Shown here one piece after another: positions 18,568 to 26,671 of a DNA stretch of 64,000 nt (position 1 is its first letter; each line of letters opens with the position of its first letter). Under the pieces are notes generated by a model that saw nothing but the letters and a program-made list of their open reading frames with translations, was not told where the DNA came from and did not search any database. A program made the translations under genes and the position numbers. The DNA comes from Saprospiraceae bacterium (GTDB lineage Bacteria > Bacteroidota > Bacteroidia > Chitinophagales > Saprospiraceae): assembly GCA_026129545.1 (NCBI GenBank), contig JAHCHX010000001.1:1673501-1737500 (forward strand), written 5' to 3'.

Positions 18568-19977
18568 ATGCTTTTCAACTCGATTGACTTTGCCATATTC
18601 CTGCCTATTGTTTTTTTGTTGTTCTGGTTCGTTGCCCAGCGCAGCATCAAATGGCAGAACCTGCTGCTGCTTACCGCCAGTTATATTTTCTACGGGTGGT
18701 GGGACTGGCGCTTCTTGTCGCTGCTGGCTTTTAGCTCGGTGGTTGACTATTTTGTGGGGGGAGTGTTGCATAGAGAGACGAATGAGCGCAAGCGAAAAGC
18801 GCTTTTTATCACGAGCATGGGGGTCAACCTCGCGTTGCTTGGCTTCTTCAAGTACTTCAATTTTTTTGCCGACAGTTTTGTTCATGCGTTTTCATTTTTT
18901 GGGCAAGAGTTCAGCGCCCGTCGGCTGAACATCATTCTGCCTGTCGGTATCAGTTTTTACACGTTTCAGTCCATGAGCTACGCCATTGACATCTATCGGC
19001 GCAAGCTCACGCCCACCAACGACCTGATTGCTTTCTTGGCGTTTGTCAGTTTCTTCCCGCAGTTGGTGGCAGGCCCCATCGAACGGGCCTCTCACCTGTT
19101 GCCTCAATTTTTCAAGCCAAAGACCATCAGCTATCAGATGATGTCGGGGGGGCTAAAAATCATGCTGTTGGGTTTTCTCATGAAAGTGGTCGTGGCCGAC
19201 CGGGTCGCACTGTATGTGGATGCGGTGTACAACAACGTCGGGCTGCACACAGGCTGGTCGTATATGCTTGCCACCTTTTTCTTTGCCTTTCAGATATACG
19301 GCGATTTCGCGGGGTACTCTCTCATCGCTATTGGCACGGCAAGGCTATTCGGGTTCGATTTGATGCAAAATTTCAATCGGCCCTACTTCTCTGCCTCTTT
19401 TCGTGAATTTTGGGGTCGCTGGCACATCTCGCTTTCCACTTGGTTCAGGGACTATCTCTACATACCGCTTGGCGGAAGCCGAGGCAGCAAGGCTCGAACA
19501 TATTCCAACCTGTTCACCACCTTTTTGGTGAGTGGTCTGTGGCACGGAGCCAATTGGACATTCGTGATGTGGGGCGCCATTCATGGCACTTATCAAGTAG
19601 TGGAGCGTCTGGCACAAGAATTGAATTTCCCCCGACTGCCCAAATGGTTGAGCATACCGTTGGTGTTTGTGGGAGCTTGCCTTGCTTGGGTGTTCTTTCG
19701 CGCCGCCACCGTGCAGGATGCCTTCCATATTGTTGGTGCCATTCTCACCAATCCGGGGCATGGAATCCATGTGGGCGACATCGGCATCATGGCGTTTTCC
19801 CTTGCGGGCGTATTTCTCCTGCTTGGCATCGAAATCGCAATGGAATACTTCCCCAATGTGAGCCTGCTGCACCATCGTTGGGCACCTGTTCGCTTTGCGA
19901 CCATTCTGGCCATGCTGGTCTGGATTATCACATTAGGCGTTTTTGACGGGAGCCAATTTATCTATTTCCAATTCTAA
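18568..19977 (+). CDS. MBOAT family O-acyltransferase (AlgI-like)
   Basis: The 469-aa membrane protein has many helices and the AlgI hallmarks. YGWWDWRF and PVGISFYTFQSMSYAID are typical N-terminal blocks. FWGRWHISLSTWFRDYLYIP contains a conserved His, and VSGLWHGANWTFVMWGAIHG contains the catalytic-type His. MBOAT proteins pass acyl groups, usually acetyl, across or at the membrane to periplasmic acceptors. The next gene starts one base after the stop and encodes an SGNH-type protein, so the two probably form an O-acetylation module like AlgI/AlgJ or PatA/PatB. Confidence 0.93.
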   Translation: MLFNSIDFAIFLPIVFLLFWFVAQRSIKWQNLLLLTASYIFYGWWDWRFLSLLAFSSVVDYFVGGVLHRETNERKRKALFITSMGVNLALLGFFKYFNFFADSFVHAFSFFGQEFSARRLNIILPVGISFYTFQSMSYAIDIYRRKLTPTNDLIAFLAFVSFFPQLVAGPIERASHLLPQFFKPKTISYQMMSGGLKIMLLGFLMKVVVADRVALYVDAVYNNVGLHTGWSYMLATFFFAFQIYGDFAGYSLIAIGTARLFGFDLMQNFNRPYFSASFREFWGRWHISLSTWFRDYLYIPLGGSRGSKARTYSNLFTTFLVSGLWHGANWTFVMWGAIHGTYQVVERLAQELNFPRLPKWLSIPLVFVGACLAWVFFRAATVQDAFHIVGAILTNPGHGIHVGDIGIMAFSLAGVFLLLGIEIAMEYFPNVSLLHHRWAPVRFATILAMLVWIITLGVFDGSQFIYFQF

Positions 19978-19978
19978 A

Positions 19979-20923
19979 ATGAAAAAACTACTCATCCATA
20001 TTGCCATTGTGCTCGCGTTGCTTGCTGTCGTGGACCGACTGGCGGGCTGGGGATTGGATTGGCTGCGCGACCATTCTCCCGATGGGCGATATTTTAAGAC
20101 AAAATACTCGCTGGAAATCGCGCAAGAGGATGTCATTGTGCTGGGAAGCTCGCGTGGCGAAATGAACTATGTGTCGCAAGTAATCGAAGATTCGCTGGGA
20201 ATGAGTTGCTGGAACGCCAGCCGCGGCGGGCAAGGCATGCCCTATTTTCGCGCCATTCAGGAAGGCATCTTGAATAGATACGCGCCCAAAATAGTGATAT
20301 TGAACGTGGATGATTATGACTTGGAGTTTCCGCCCAACTACGAGCACGCCGGCGTGCTCAGGCCATTCTACCACAATCATCCTGAGATTCACCACATACT
20401 GGACCAAACCTCGACTTTTGAGTGGTTGCTGATGCAATCGCGCCTTTATGCCTACAATTCGAGCTACTATTATTTGATTCGCCCCTACTTTGTGCAAGGA
20501 TTGGATGGCAAGACGAGCGACAAAGGCTGGAAGCCCCGCATGGATACCATGAGCGTCGAGAGGGGATTTAACTTGGAGCCAGAACCGCCCAAGATGCCAC
20601 TCAACCCGGAGGGAGTCGCCTTGTTCGATACCCTCGTGAAACAATTCCAAGACAAAGGCTGCAAGATGTTTATGGTAGTCTCGCCCAATTTCGGGCGTTC
20701 GGTGGATTCCTCAACCACCATAGAATACCTGCGCAAGACATCGCGCGAGCGCAACATCCCACTATTTGTCTATTCCAATGACTCGGCTTTCATCACCAAG
20801 CCCGATTATTTCACAGACCCCAATCACTTGAATGTGGAAGGTGCCCGCCTGTTTACCAGCGACTTGGTGCGTCACATCAAACCACTCGTCGTCCACAACC
20901 AGCAGCTTTCCAGCCATGATTGA
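19979..20923 (+). CDS. Membrane-anchored SGNH-hydrolase-like protein, partner of the MBOAT
   Basis: The 314-aa protein has an N-terminal membrane anchor (LLIHIAIVLALLAVVD). SGNH landmarks follow: VLGSSRGEMNY with the block I serine, NASRGGQGMPY with the block III Asn, and DPNHLN near the end with the catalytic D-x-x-H. Upstream residues from an earlier possible start at 19943 overlap the MBOAT gene; ATG 19979 lies one base after its stop. AlgJ/AlgX- and PatB-type proteins transfer acetyl groups from an MBOAT to a polysaccharide in the periplasm. The stop overlaps the next deacetylase by 8 bp. Confidence 0.82.
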   Translation: MKKLLIHIAIVLALLAVVDRLAGWGLDWLRDHSPDGRYFKTKYSLEIAQEDVIVLGSSRGEMNYVSQVIEDSLGMSCWNASRGGQGMPYFRAIQEGILNRYAPKIVILNVDDYDLEFPPNYEHAGVLRPFYHNHPEIHHILDQTSTFEWLLMQSRLYAYNSSYYYLIRPYFVQGLDGKTSDKGWKPRMDTMSVERGFNLEPEPPKMPLNPEGVALFDTLVKQFQDKGCKMFMVVSPNFGRSVDSSTTIEYLRKTSRERNIPLFVYSNDSAFITKPDYFTDPNHLNVEGARLFTSDLVRHIKPLVVHNQQLSSHD

Positions 20924-21671
20924 CAAACTCGCAAAACTTGCCAAAAGAGAATGGGCCAACCTTAGCTTTTCGAAGAAACTAAATGTGCAGCCCCCCCACC
21001 CCATCGTGTCGTTCACGTTCGACGACGCGCCAGTGTCCGCTTTCGAACACGGGGCTGATATTTTAGCAAAACATGGGTTTGGTGGCACATTTTACATTTC
21101 TTTGTCGCTGATGAACGGCCCCGAAGCAGACACGAGGTTTACCTCCACGCATTTAAGGAAAGCTTTGGCTCGCAACAACGAACTCGGATGCCACACATAC
21201 GGCCACATTGACTTGGCCCAAACAAAAACACAAGAAGGCATCGCCGACATAAAACGAAATCAAGAGACGCTGCATAAACTATTGCCGGGCTTGGAATTCA
21301 AAAACTTCTCCTATCCCTTCGGTGCGCAAACCCGCCTTATCAAAAAATTCGCCAGCGAACACTTCAGAACCGCTCGCGGCATCGAAGAAGGTCTCAACGT
21401 CGGCACTACCGATGCTTGCAATCTCAAAACAGTCAAGCTATACGAAAGCAAGCACACATTGGACTATATCTCCCAGAAAATCAGCGAAGCCCAAAAAAGC
21501 AATGCTTGGCTCATATTCTACACCCACGATGTCACCGACAAATACTCGGTATGGGGCTGTTCGCCAGCCTATTTTGAGGCAGTCGTGCAAGAATGTGCGC
21601 AACGTGGCATCACGGTAACAACCATCAACGAAGCTTTGAACCTGATAGAAAGCACCCGACATGAAAGTTAA
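20916..21671 (+). CDS. Polysaccharide deacetylase (NodB/CE4 family)
   Basis: The 251-aa protein is a compact CE4 enzyme. FTFDDAP at residues 33-39 supplies the two Asp residues, HTYGH at 93-97 the metal histidines, and FSYPFG a C-terminal block. The start is taken as ATG 20916, overlapping the SGNH gene by 8 bp; residues from an earlier possible start only mirror that gene. It overlaps the next epimerase by 11 bp. Together with the O-acetylation pair upstream, this part of the cluster controls the acetylation pattern of the glycan. Confidence 0.9.
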   Translation: MIDKLAKLAKREWANLSFSKKLNVQPPHPIVSFTFDDAPVSAFEHGADILAKHGFGGTFYISLSLMNGPEADTRFTSTHLRKALARNNELGCHTYGHIDLAQTKTQEGIADIKRNQETLHKLLPGLEFKNFSYPFGAQTRLIKKFASEHFRTARGIEEGLNVGTTDACNLKTVKLYESKHTLDYISQKISEAQKSNAWLIFYTHDVTDKYSVWGCSPAYFEAVVQECAQRGITVTTINEALNLIESTRHES

Positions 21672-22644
21672 TCTACTCATCACCGGCGGTGCCGGTTTCA
21701 TCGGCTCCAACCTTGTGGAGCGTTTTCTCGACGACCCCCGAATCGGCCTTGTGCGTGTCCTCGACGACCTTTCCAATGGTCTCTTCGAGAATATCGCCCC
21801 GTTTGAGTTCCATCCAAAATTTGAGTTCATCGAAGGCGACATCTGCGACTACGAAACCTGTCGGCACGCCATGAAGGGCATTCACAAAGTCACGCATCAG
21901 GCTGCGCTTGGCTCCGTGCCACGCTCCATCGAAAACCCCATGCGCACCAATGAGGTCAATGTGGGCGGCACGGTCAATGTGCTACACGCCGCCAAAGAGG
22001 CAGGTGCCGACCGCGTGGTGCTGGCATTTTCTTCGAGTACCTATGGCGACAGCCGCGAGCTGCCCAAAGTAGAAGAGCGCATCGGCAACCCGCTCTCGCC
22101 TTATGCCGTGAGCAAACTCGCGTGCGAACACTACGCACAAGTGTTCTGCAAAACTTACGGACTTCACTTCATCGGCCTCCGCTATTTCAACATTTTCGGT
22201 CCCAAACAAAACCCCGACAACCCTTATGCCGCAGTCATACCACTCTTCTGCCGAGCCTTCATAGGAGGCCACTCACCGCGCATCAACGGCGACGGCTCTC
22301 ACAGCCGCGACTTCACATACGTGGAAAACGTGCTACACGCCAACGACTTGGCACTTTTCACCGACAATGCCGACGCGCTCGACCAAGTGTACAACGTCGC
22401 CTGTGGCGCTCAAGTCACCCTGAACGAAATGGTGGATATGCTCCGCCAAATATCGGGCAAGGATATTCGTCCGATTTACGGCCCAGAGCGAATGGGCGAC
22501 GTGAAACACTCCAACGCCGACATTTCCAAGATACGCGAAAAATTGGGCTACGAACCCAAAGTCAAAATGTTTGAGGGCATGAAAAACGTGTATGAATGGA
22601 ACAAAAAAGTGTACGAAGAGCGGCTCATGCAAGTGCAGCCCTGA
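21661..22644 (+). CDS. NAD-dependent sugar epimerase, WbpP-like (UDP-GlcNAc/GalNAc 4-epimerase type)
   Basis: The 327-aa SDR has GGAGFIG with the GxxGxxG spacing at residues 9-15, FSSSTYGD at 123-130 and Tyr148-x-x-x-Lys152. The segment HQAALGSVPRSIENP at 79-93 closely resembles WbpP and related UDP-N-acetylhexosamine 4-epimerases rather than GalE of E. coli. Such enzymes interconvert UDP-GlcNAc and UDP-GalNAc or their uronic forms. That would provide the N-acetylated sugars that the deacetylases in the same cluster act on. Substrate class is fairly secure; the exact sugar is not. Confidence 0.87.
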   Translation: MKVNLLITGGAGFIGSNLVERFLDDPRIGLVRVLDDLSNGLFENIAPFEFHPKFEFIEGDICDYETCRHAMKGIHKVTHQAALGSVPRSIENPMRTNEVNVGGTVNVLHAAKEAGADRVVLAFSSSTYGDSRELPKVEERIGNPLSPYAVSKLACEHYAQVFCKTYGLHFIGLRYFNIFGPKQNPDNPYAAVIPLFCRAFIGGHSPRINGDGSHSRDFTYVENVLHANDLALFTDNADALDQVYNVACGAQVTLNEMVDMLRQISGKDIRPIYGPERMGDVKHSNADISKIREKLGYEPKVKMFEGMKNVYEWNKKVYEERLMQVQP

Positions 22645-22680
22645 AATGGTCCCAGCATCGTCAATTAAACCCATTGATAA

Positions 22681-22789
22681 CTTACACCTTGCGCCGCCAA
22701 GTTTTGAACATGACAATAATCGCAATCTGCCCAAAATCAGGGAGAACAATCATGGCCCTCTAACAAACCTAAGCGAATCAAGGTATAAA
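22681..22789 (+). repeat. Dispersed ~110-bp intergenic repeat, copy B
   Basis: It shares with copies at 3065, 41888 (minus) and 46647 the blocks CGCCGCCAAGTTTTGA, AATAATCGCAATCTGC, CAAAATCAGGGAGAACAATC and GCGAATCAAGGTATAAAT. It ends 17 bp before the ATG of the deacetylase-like gene at 22807 and points towards it. TTTTG...CAAAA segments can pair to form a weak stem. Confidence 0.88.
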
Positions 22790-22806
22790 TCCTGTCGAAG
22801 AACAAA

Positions 22807-23598
22807 ATGCGCGACTTCACCCTATCGGCCTACCATGCGCTGCTCGACCAATTGCAAGCAGCCCAATATCGGTTTCAAACATTTTCGGCTTTCCTGCAAA
22901 ATCCGGCAGAACGCACCGTGATGCTGCGCCACGACGTGGACGACCGCAAGCTGCACTCGCTTGCATTCGCCAAAATCCAACACGAACGCGGCATCGTGGG
23001 CACTTACTATTTTCGCATGGTGCCGGAAAGCTTCGATGAAGGGGTGATACGCGAAATGCGCGACATGGGACACGAAATCGGCTACCATTACGAAGACATG
23101 GATTTTGCCAACGGCGACCCACACCTCGCGGTGCAGCTGTTTGAAAAACACCTGGAAAAACTCCGCAAAGTAGCCCCCATCACCTCGATTTGCATGCATG
23201 GCAGCCCACGCTCCAAATACGACAACAAGGATGTATGGAAACACTACGACTACAAAAAATACGGCATCATCGGGGAGCCATACTTCGATATTGATTTTTC
23301 AAAAGTGTATTATCTCACGGATACTGGCCGCCAATGGGATGGTCACAAAGTAAGCGTGAGAGACAAAGTGGATAACCATTTCGGTCTATCTTTCCATTCG
23401 ACTTATGATGTAATTGAGGGTATTCGCCATGGGAAATTGCCTGACAAGGTGATGTTTAACTTCCACCCGCAACGTTGGACCGACGCTCCCCTACTTTGGC
23501 TGAAAGAAAAAAATATACAGCGGGCGAAGAATCTGGCTAAGTATTTGCTTATTAAGTTCAGACAAAACAAAACCCCAAATCACAACGCACCGGCGTGA
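22807..23598 (+). CDS. Divergent polysaccharide-deacetylase-like protein
   Basis: The 263-aa protein has MLRHDVDDRK near residue 40, where canonical CE4 enzymes have TFDDG. EIGYHYEDMDF and SICMHGSPRSKYDN occur in place of HTMTH-type motifs. These are landmarks of a divergent deacetylase-superfamily branch found in surface-glycan clusters. Asp and His residues are kept, so metal-dependent hydrolysis is plausible but unproven. It is a distant relative of the protein at 24878 (RHDID), and the two flank the sugar phosphotransferase gene. It is preceded by dispersed repeat copy B and followed by a 162-bp gap with no clear feature. Confidence 0.75.
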   Translation: MRDFTLSAYHALLDQLQAAQYRFQTFSAFLQNPAERTVMLRHDVDDRKLHSLAFAKIQHERGIVGTYYFRMVPESFDEGVIREMRDMGHEIGYHYEDMDFANGDPHLAVQLFEKHLEKLRKVAPITSICMHGSPRSKYDNKDVWKHYDYKKYGIIGEPYFDIDFSKVYYLTDTGRQWDGHKVSVRDKVDNHFGLSFHSTYDVIEGIRHGKLPDKVMFNFHPQRWTDAPLLWLKEKNIQRAKNLAKYLLIKFRQNKTPNHNAPA

Positions 23599-23760
23599 AA
23601 AGGGCAGCCCAAGCAAAACGGTCTGTATTTTCCGGTTCAATCTCTCCCCCGCCTGTTCCATTACGGAGCGAATTGATTCCACTCTTTTCAAGCACAAGCA
23701 AGTGTCCACCCAATTTATTCGGACGACCGTGCGATAATCATTCAATACCGAATTCAAACG

Positions 23761-24873
23761 ATGAAACAACCTCTACACCATTTTGCCGACCAAACCCAAA
23801 CTACGCAGCCTAATGCGTACCGCAAGATGCTGTACAGCGAGGTGCCTGCTCAGGTAGTTGACCTTATCGAAGAAACCGTTGATTTGGACAACCCCTGGGA
23901 TGCAGCCATTTTGCAGACTTCCTCGCCCGTCAACCTTGTCAATTTTGCTTCCAATCGCGGTTATGGCGAATCAGGTCTCGGTTGCATCACAAACCTCAAG
24001 AAAATCAACGACATCCGCTTCGTCAACAAATTCTTGGAATCCGCAAACGAATGTCTCCGCTACGGAGGAACCCTCATAGGTTGCGTCGAAACAGCGCAAC
24101 AACGCAAAGACCGCCTCATGGCGAAATTCCCATTCCCGCTCAACAAAGTGTACTACTTCTTCGACTTTTGGGTGAAGCGGGTGTGGCCTAAACTACCATA
24201 CTTCAAACAGCTTTATTTCTTCATCACCACAGGACGCAATCGCGTGATTTCCGAAATGGAAACTTACGGACGGCTCTACTCTTGTGGCTTCCGCCTGAAA
24301 AAAACCCTCAACTCTGACGGTCTGCTCTACTTTGTGGCCGAAAAAACGGGCGAACCAGACTACAACAACGAGGCTTCCTACGGGCCGCTCATCAAACTTC
24401 GGCGCGTGGGCAAAAACGGCAGAGTGTTTGGCGTATATAAATTCCGCACGATGTATCCCTACTCAGAATACATCCAAGAGTTTGTCTATCAGCACAACGG
24501 CCTGCAGCCGGGTGGCAAAATAAAAGAAGACCCTCGTGTCAACTCCGCCGGGCGCTTCATGCGCAAATACTGGCTCGACGAGCTGCCCATGCTTTGGAAC
24601 TTCCTCAAAGGCGATATGAAACTCATCGGGGTGCGCCCGCTCAGCCGCCACTACATGAGCCTCTACCCGAAAGATTTTCAGGAATATCGCCAGCGGTTCA
24701 AGCCCGGTTTGATTCCTCCGGTCTATGTCGAAATCCCGGAGACGCTGGAAGACGTGGTCGCCATCGAAGGGCGCTATCTGGCTGCTTATGAGCGCAACCC
24801 ACTGCTCACCGATTTTCGCTACTTTTGCAGGGCTTTTTACAACATCGTCATCAAAAGGGTAAGAAGCAAATAG
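23761..24873 (+). CDS. Bacterial sugar transferase (initiating glycosylphosphotransferase, WcaJ/PglC-like domain)
   Basis: The C-terminal part of this 370-aa protein has PF02397 hallmarks: RRVGKNGRVFGVYKFRTM, LDELPMLWNFLKGDMKLIGVRP and PGLIPP. These enzymes start glycan assembly by moving a sugar-phosphate to undecaprenyl phosphate at the cytoplasmic face. The usual membrane segment just before the catalytic domain is not obvious. Instead about 200 residues of unassigned sequence precede it, with GGTLIGCVETAQQRKD and TTGRNRVISEMETYGRL. It may be an atypical architecture of this phylum. The next gene follows after 4 bp. Confidence 0.82.
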   Translation: MKQPLHHFADQTQTTQPNAYRKMLYSEVPAQVVDLIEETVDLDNPWDAAILQTSSPVNLVNFASNRGYGESGLGCITNLKKINDIRFVNKFLESANECLRYGGTLIGCVETAQQRKDRLMAKFPFPLNKVYYFFDFWVKRVWPKLPYFKQLYFFITTGRNRVISEMETYGRLYSCGFRLKKTLNSDGLLYFVAEKTGEPDYNNEASYGPLIKLRRVGKNGRVFGVYKFRTMYPYSEYIQEFVYQHNGLQPGGKIKEDPRVNSAGRFMRKYWLDELPMLWNFLKGDMKLIGVRPLSRHYMSLYPKDFQEYRQRFKPGLIPPVYVEIPETLEDVVAIEGRYLAAYERNPLLTDFRYFCRAFYNIVIKRVRSK

Positions 24874-24877
24874 GCCA

Positions 24878-25603
24878 ATGGAACATCCCAGTCTGGAGAC
24901 CAACGATTTAGGCTCTTACCAAGACCTGCTCGAAAAATTCCTCTCGCGGAATTATCAGTTCGTTTTTTTTCGGGAGTTGACCCAGCCAATGGGCCAACTG
25001 GCGCTGCGCCACGACATTGATTTTGACACTCATTTCGCCTTGCGCACAGCACGCATCGAGGCCGAATTGGGCATCAAAGCCACCTATTTCTTTTTGCTGC
25101 GCTCCAACTTCTACAACATCCTTTCGGCAGACGATGCGCTCAACGTGCACAAAATCAAAGAGCTCGGCCACACCGTCAGCATTCATTTCGACCCTGTCAT
25201 CTATGATGACTTCCACGAAGGCTTGTTGTTGGAGGCAGACATTTTCCAGCGGTATTTCAATGTGCCAGTCAACATCATCAGCCTGCACCGTCCCAACCAG
25301 TTTTTCAGAGAATACGATTCACCAATCAAAGGCATAGAGCATACTTACCAGTCCAAATACTTCAAAGACATCAAATACTTTTCGGACTCGACTGGCCAAT
25401 GGCGCTTTGGCGCACCGACCGATTCCGTAGAGTTTATGCAGGGCAAGTCGCTCCATGTACTCATTCACCCTGTGTGGTGGATGGTGGCCGGCGCGTCCAA
25501 TCTCGACAAATTGCAAAAGTATTTTGGCCAGCGCACCCAATTGCTCAAAAAAGAATTCTTCGACAACTGCCTACCTTTCCGGGAAATTTACGCCCATGTT
25601 TGA
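24878..25603 (+). CDS. Divergent polysaccharide-deacetylase-like protein
   Basis: The 241-aa protein begins with a helical region followed by LALRHDIDFDTHFA, the divergent equivalent of the CE4 FDD motif. TVSIHFDPVIYDDFHEG and IISLHRPNQFFREYD follow in the positions of the other catalytic blocks. It resembles the protein at 22807 in layout. It follows the sugar transferase by 4 bp and overlaps the formyltransferase by 8 bp, which indicates one operon. Activity is uncertain because the canonical His-x-x-x-His is missing. Confidence 0.72.
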   Translation: MEHPSLETNDLGSYQDLLEKFLSRNYQFVFFRELTQPMGQLALRHDIDFDTHFALRTARIEAELGIKATYFFLLRSNFYNILSADDALNVHKIKELGHTVSIHFDPVIYDDFHEGLLLEADIFQRYFNVPVNIISLHRPNQFFREYDSPIKGIEHTYQSKYFKDIKYFSDSTGQWRFGAPTDSVEFMQGKSLHVLIHPVWWMVAGASNLDKLQKYFGQRTQLLKKEFFDNCLPFREIYAHV

Positions 25604-26591
25604 CAATATCGCCCTGTTTGGCTGCAAATCCACCACGCGATTTCTGCTTGAAAACCTACAAATCCCATTCAAAATCCGACATCTTATTTCCATTGGCCCG
25701 GCGCAGGGCGAGCGACACGAAGTGGCTGATTATGACGATTTGTCGGAACTCGCTCACCAACACGGCATTACTTTCTATCAGGCTAAACAATACTCATTAA
25801 AAAACGAGACCGACCAAGACTACATCCGCTCCCTTGGCATTGACATAGCCTTTGTCATTGGATGGCAGCGACTTGTGCCCGCAGATATATTAAACAGCCT
25901 CCGCATTGGCGCATTCGGAATGCACGGCAGCGCCATGAACCTGCCTCTGGGAAGAGGGCGCTCTCCCATGAACTGGTCTATCATCGAGGGCAGGCGAGCC
26001 TTCTATACCAACCTCTTCAGATACGACCCTGGCGTGGACTCTGGCGACATAGTGGATACTTTCAAATTCCAAATCACGCCCCGCGACACCGCAGAGACCA
26101 TGCACTTTAAAAATACGCTTGCCATGAAATTCCTCGTCGAGCGTAACATTGAGCGCCTCGCCAACAACACCTTCAAAACCTTCCCGCAGGATATTTCCAC
26201 CAAGCCCACCTATTACCCCAAGCGCAATCCGTCAGACAGTTTGATTGACTGGAATCAAGACATTTCGTTCATCGAGCGTTTTGTCAGAGCGGTCACGCGC
26301 CCCTTCAATGGCGCATTCGCCTTTGTCGGAAACCACAAAGTGGTCATTCTGGACGCTCAAATGTTCGATGTGAGCGATTTTGGCTACGAAGCCCTAAAAG
26401 CAGGAACAGTGGCGGCTGTTTTTGACAGCGGAAAATTTTTGGTAAAATGCTATGGCGGCCTGCTGCTGGTGAATGCCTGCGAAACAGATGCCATTCTGAA
26501 ACCCGGGATGAGATTTCACAACAACGGGCTGGAAGTCAGACAGTTTGAACGAAATAGCTTGGGATACTTTGATATAGAAGAAGACGAATAG
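25596..26591 (+). CDS. Formyltransferase-family protein (sugar N-formyltransferase-like)
   Basis: The 331-aa protein has the Formyl_trans_N core. IGAFGMHGSAMNLPLGRGRSP contains the His of the Asn-His-Asp triad region (here G-M-H-G-S), and YDPGVDSGDIVD contains the catalytic Asp. The C-terminal 110 residues resemble the Formyl_trans_C barrel. Relatives transfer a formyl group from N10-formyl-tetrahydrofolate to Met-tRNA or to amino sugars (ArnA, VioF, WbkC). Its place at the end of a glycan operon with an aminotransferase points to N-formylation of an amino sugar (inference). ATG 25596 overlaps the previous stop by 8 bp. Confidence 0.85.
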   Translation: MFDNIALFGCKSTTRFLLENLQIPFKIRHLISIGPAQGERHEVADYDDLSELAHQHGITFYQAKQYSLKNETDQDYIRSLGIDIAFVIGWQRLVPADILNSLRIGAFGMHGSAMNLPLGRGRSPMNWSIIEGRRAFYTNLFRYDPGVDSGDIVDTFKFQITPRDTAETMHFKNTLAMKFLVERNIERLANNTFKTFPQDISTKPTYYPKRNPSDSLIDWNQDISFIERFVRAVTRPFNGAFAFVGNHKVVILDAQMFDVSDFGYEALKAGTVAAVFDSGKFLVKCYGGLLLVNACETDAILKPGMRFHNNGLEVRQFERNSLGYFDIEEDE

Positions 26592-26605
26592 ACAAACACG
26601 ATTTG

Positions 26606-26663
26606 CCCCAAAACGACGAGGTGGCTTTCGCAAACAAGCGAAAGCCACCTCGTCGTTTTGGGG
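26606..26663. terminator. Perfect 26-bp inverted repeat at a convergent gene junction
   Basis: Arms at 26606-26631 and 26638-26663 are exactly complementary over 26 bp with a 6-base loop (AAACAA). It lies 14 bp after the formyltransferase stop and 8 bp from the stop of the converging gene at 26672. It is best read as a bidirectional terminator that closes the polysaccharide operon. No long T-run follows on either side. Confidence 0.8.
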
Positions 26664-26671
26664 TGATTATG

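Noticed and set aside
1..26591. Exosortase/PEP-CTERM type exopolysaccharide locus
   Set aside because: FemAB, deacetylase and AsnB-like genes recall such loci, but no exosortase gene or PEP-CTERM protein is present in the window.
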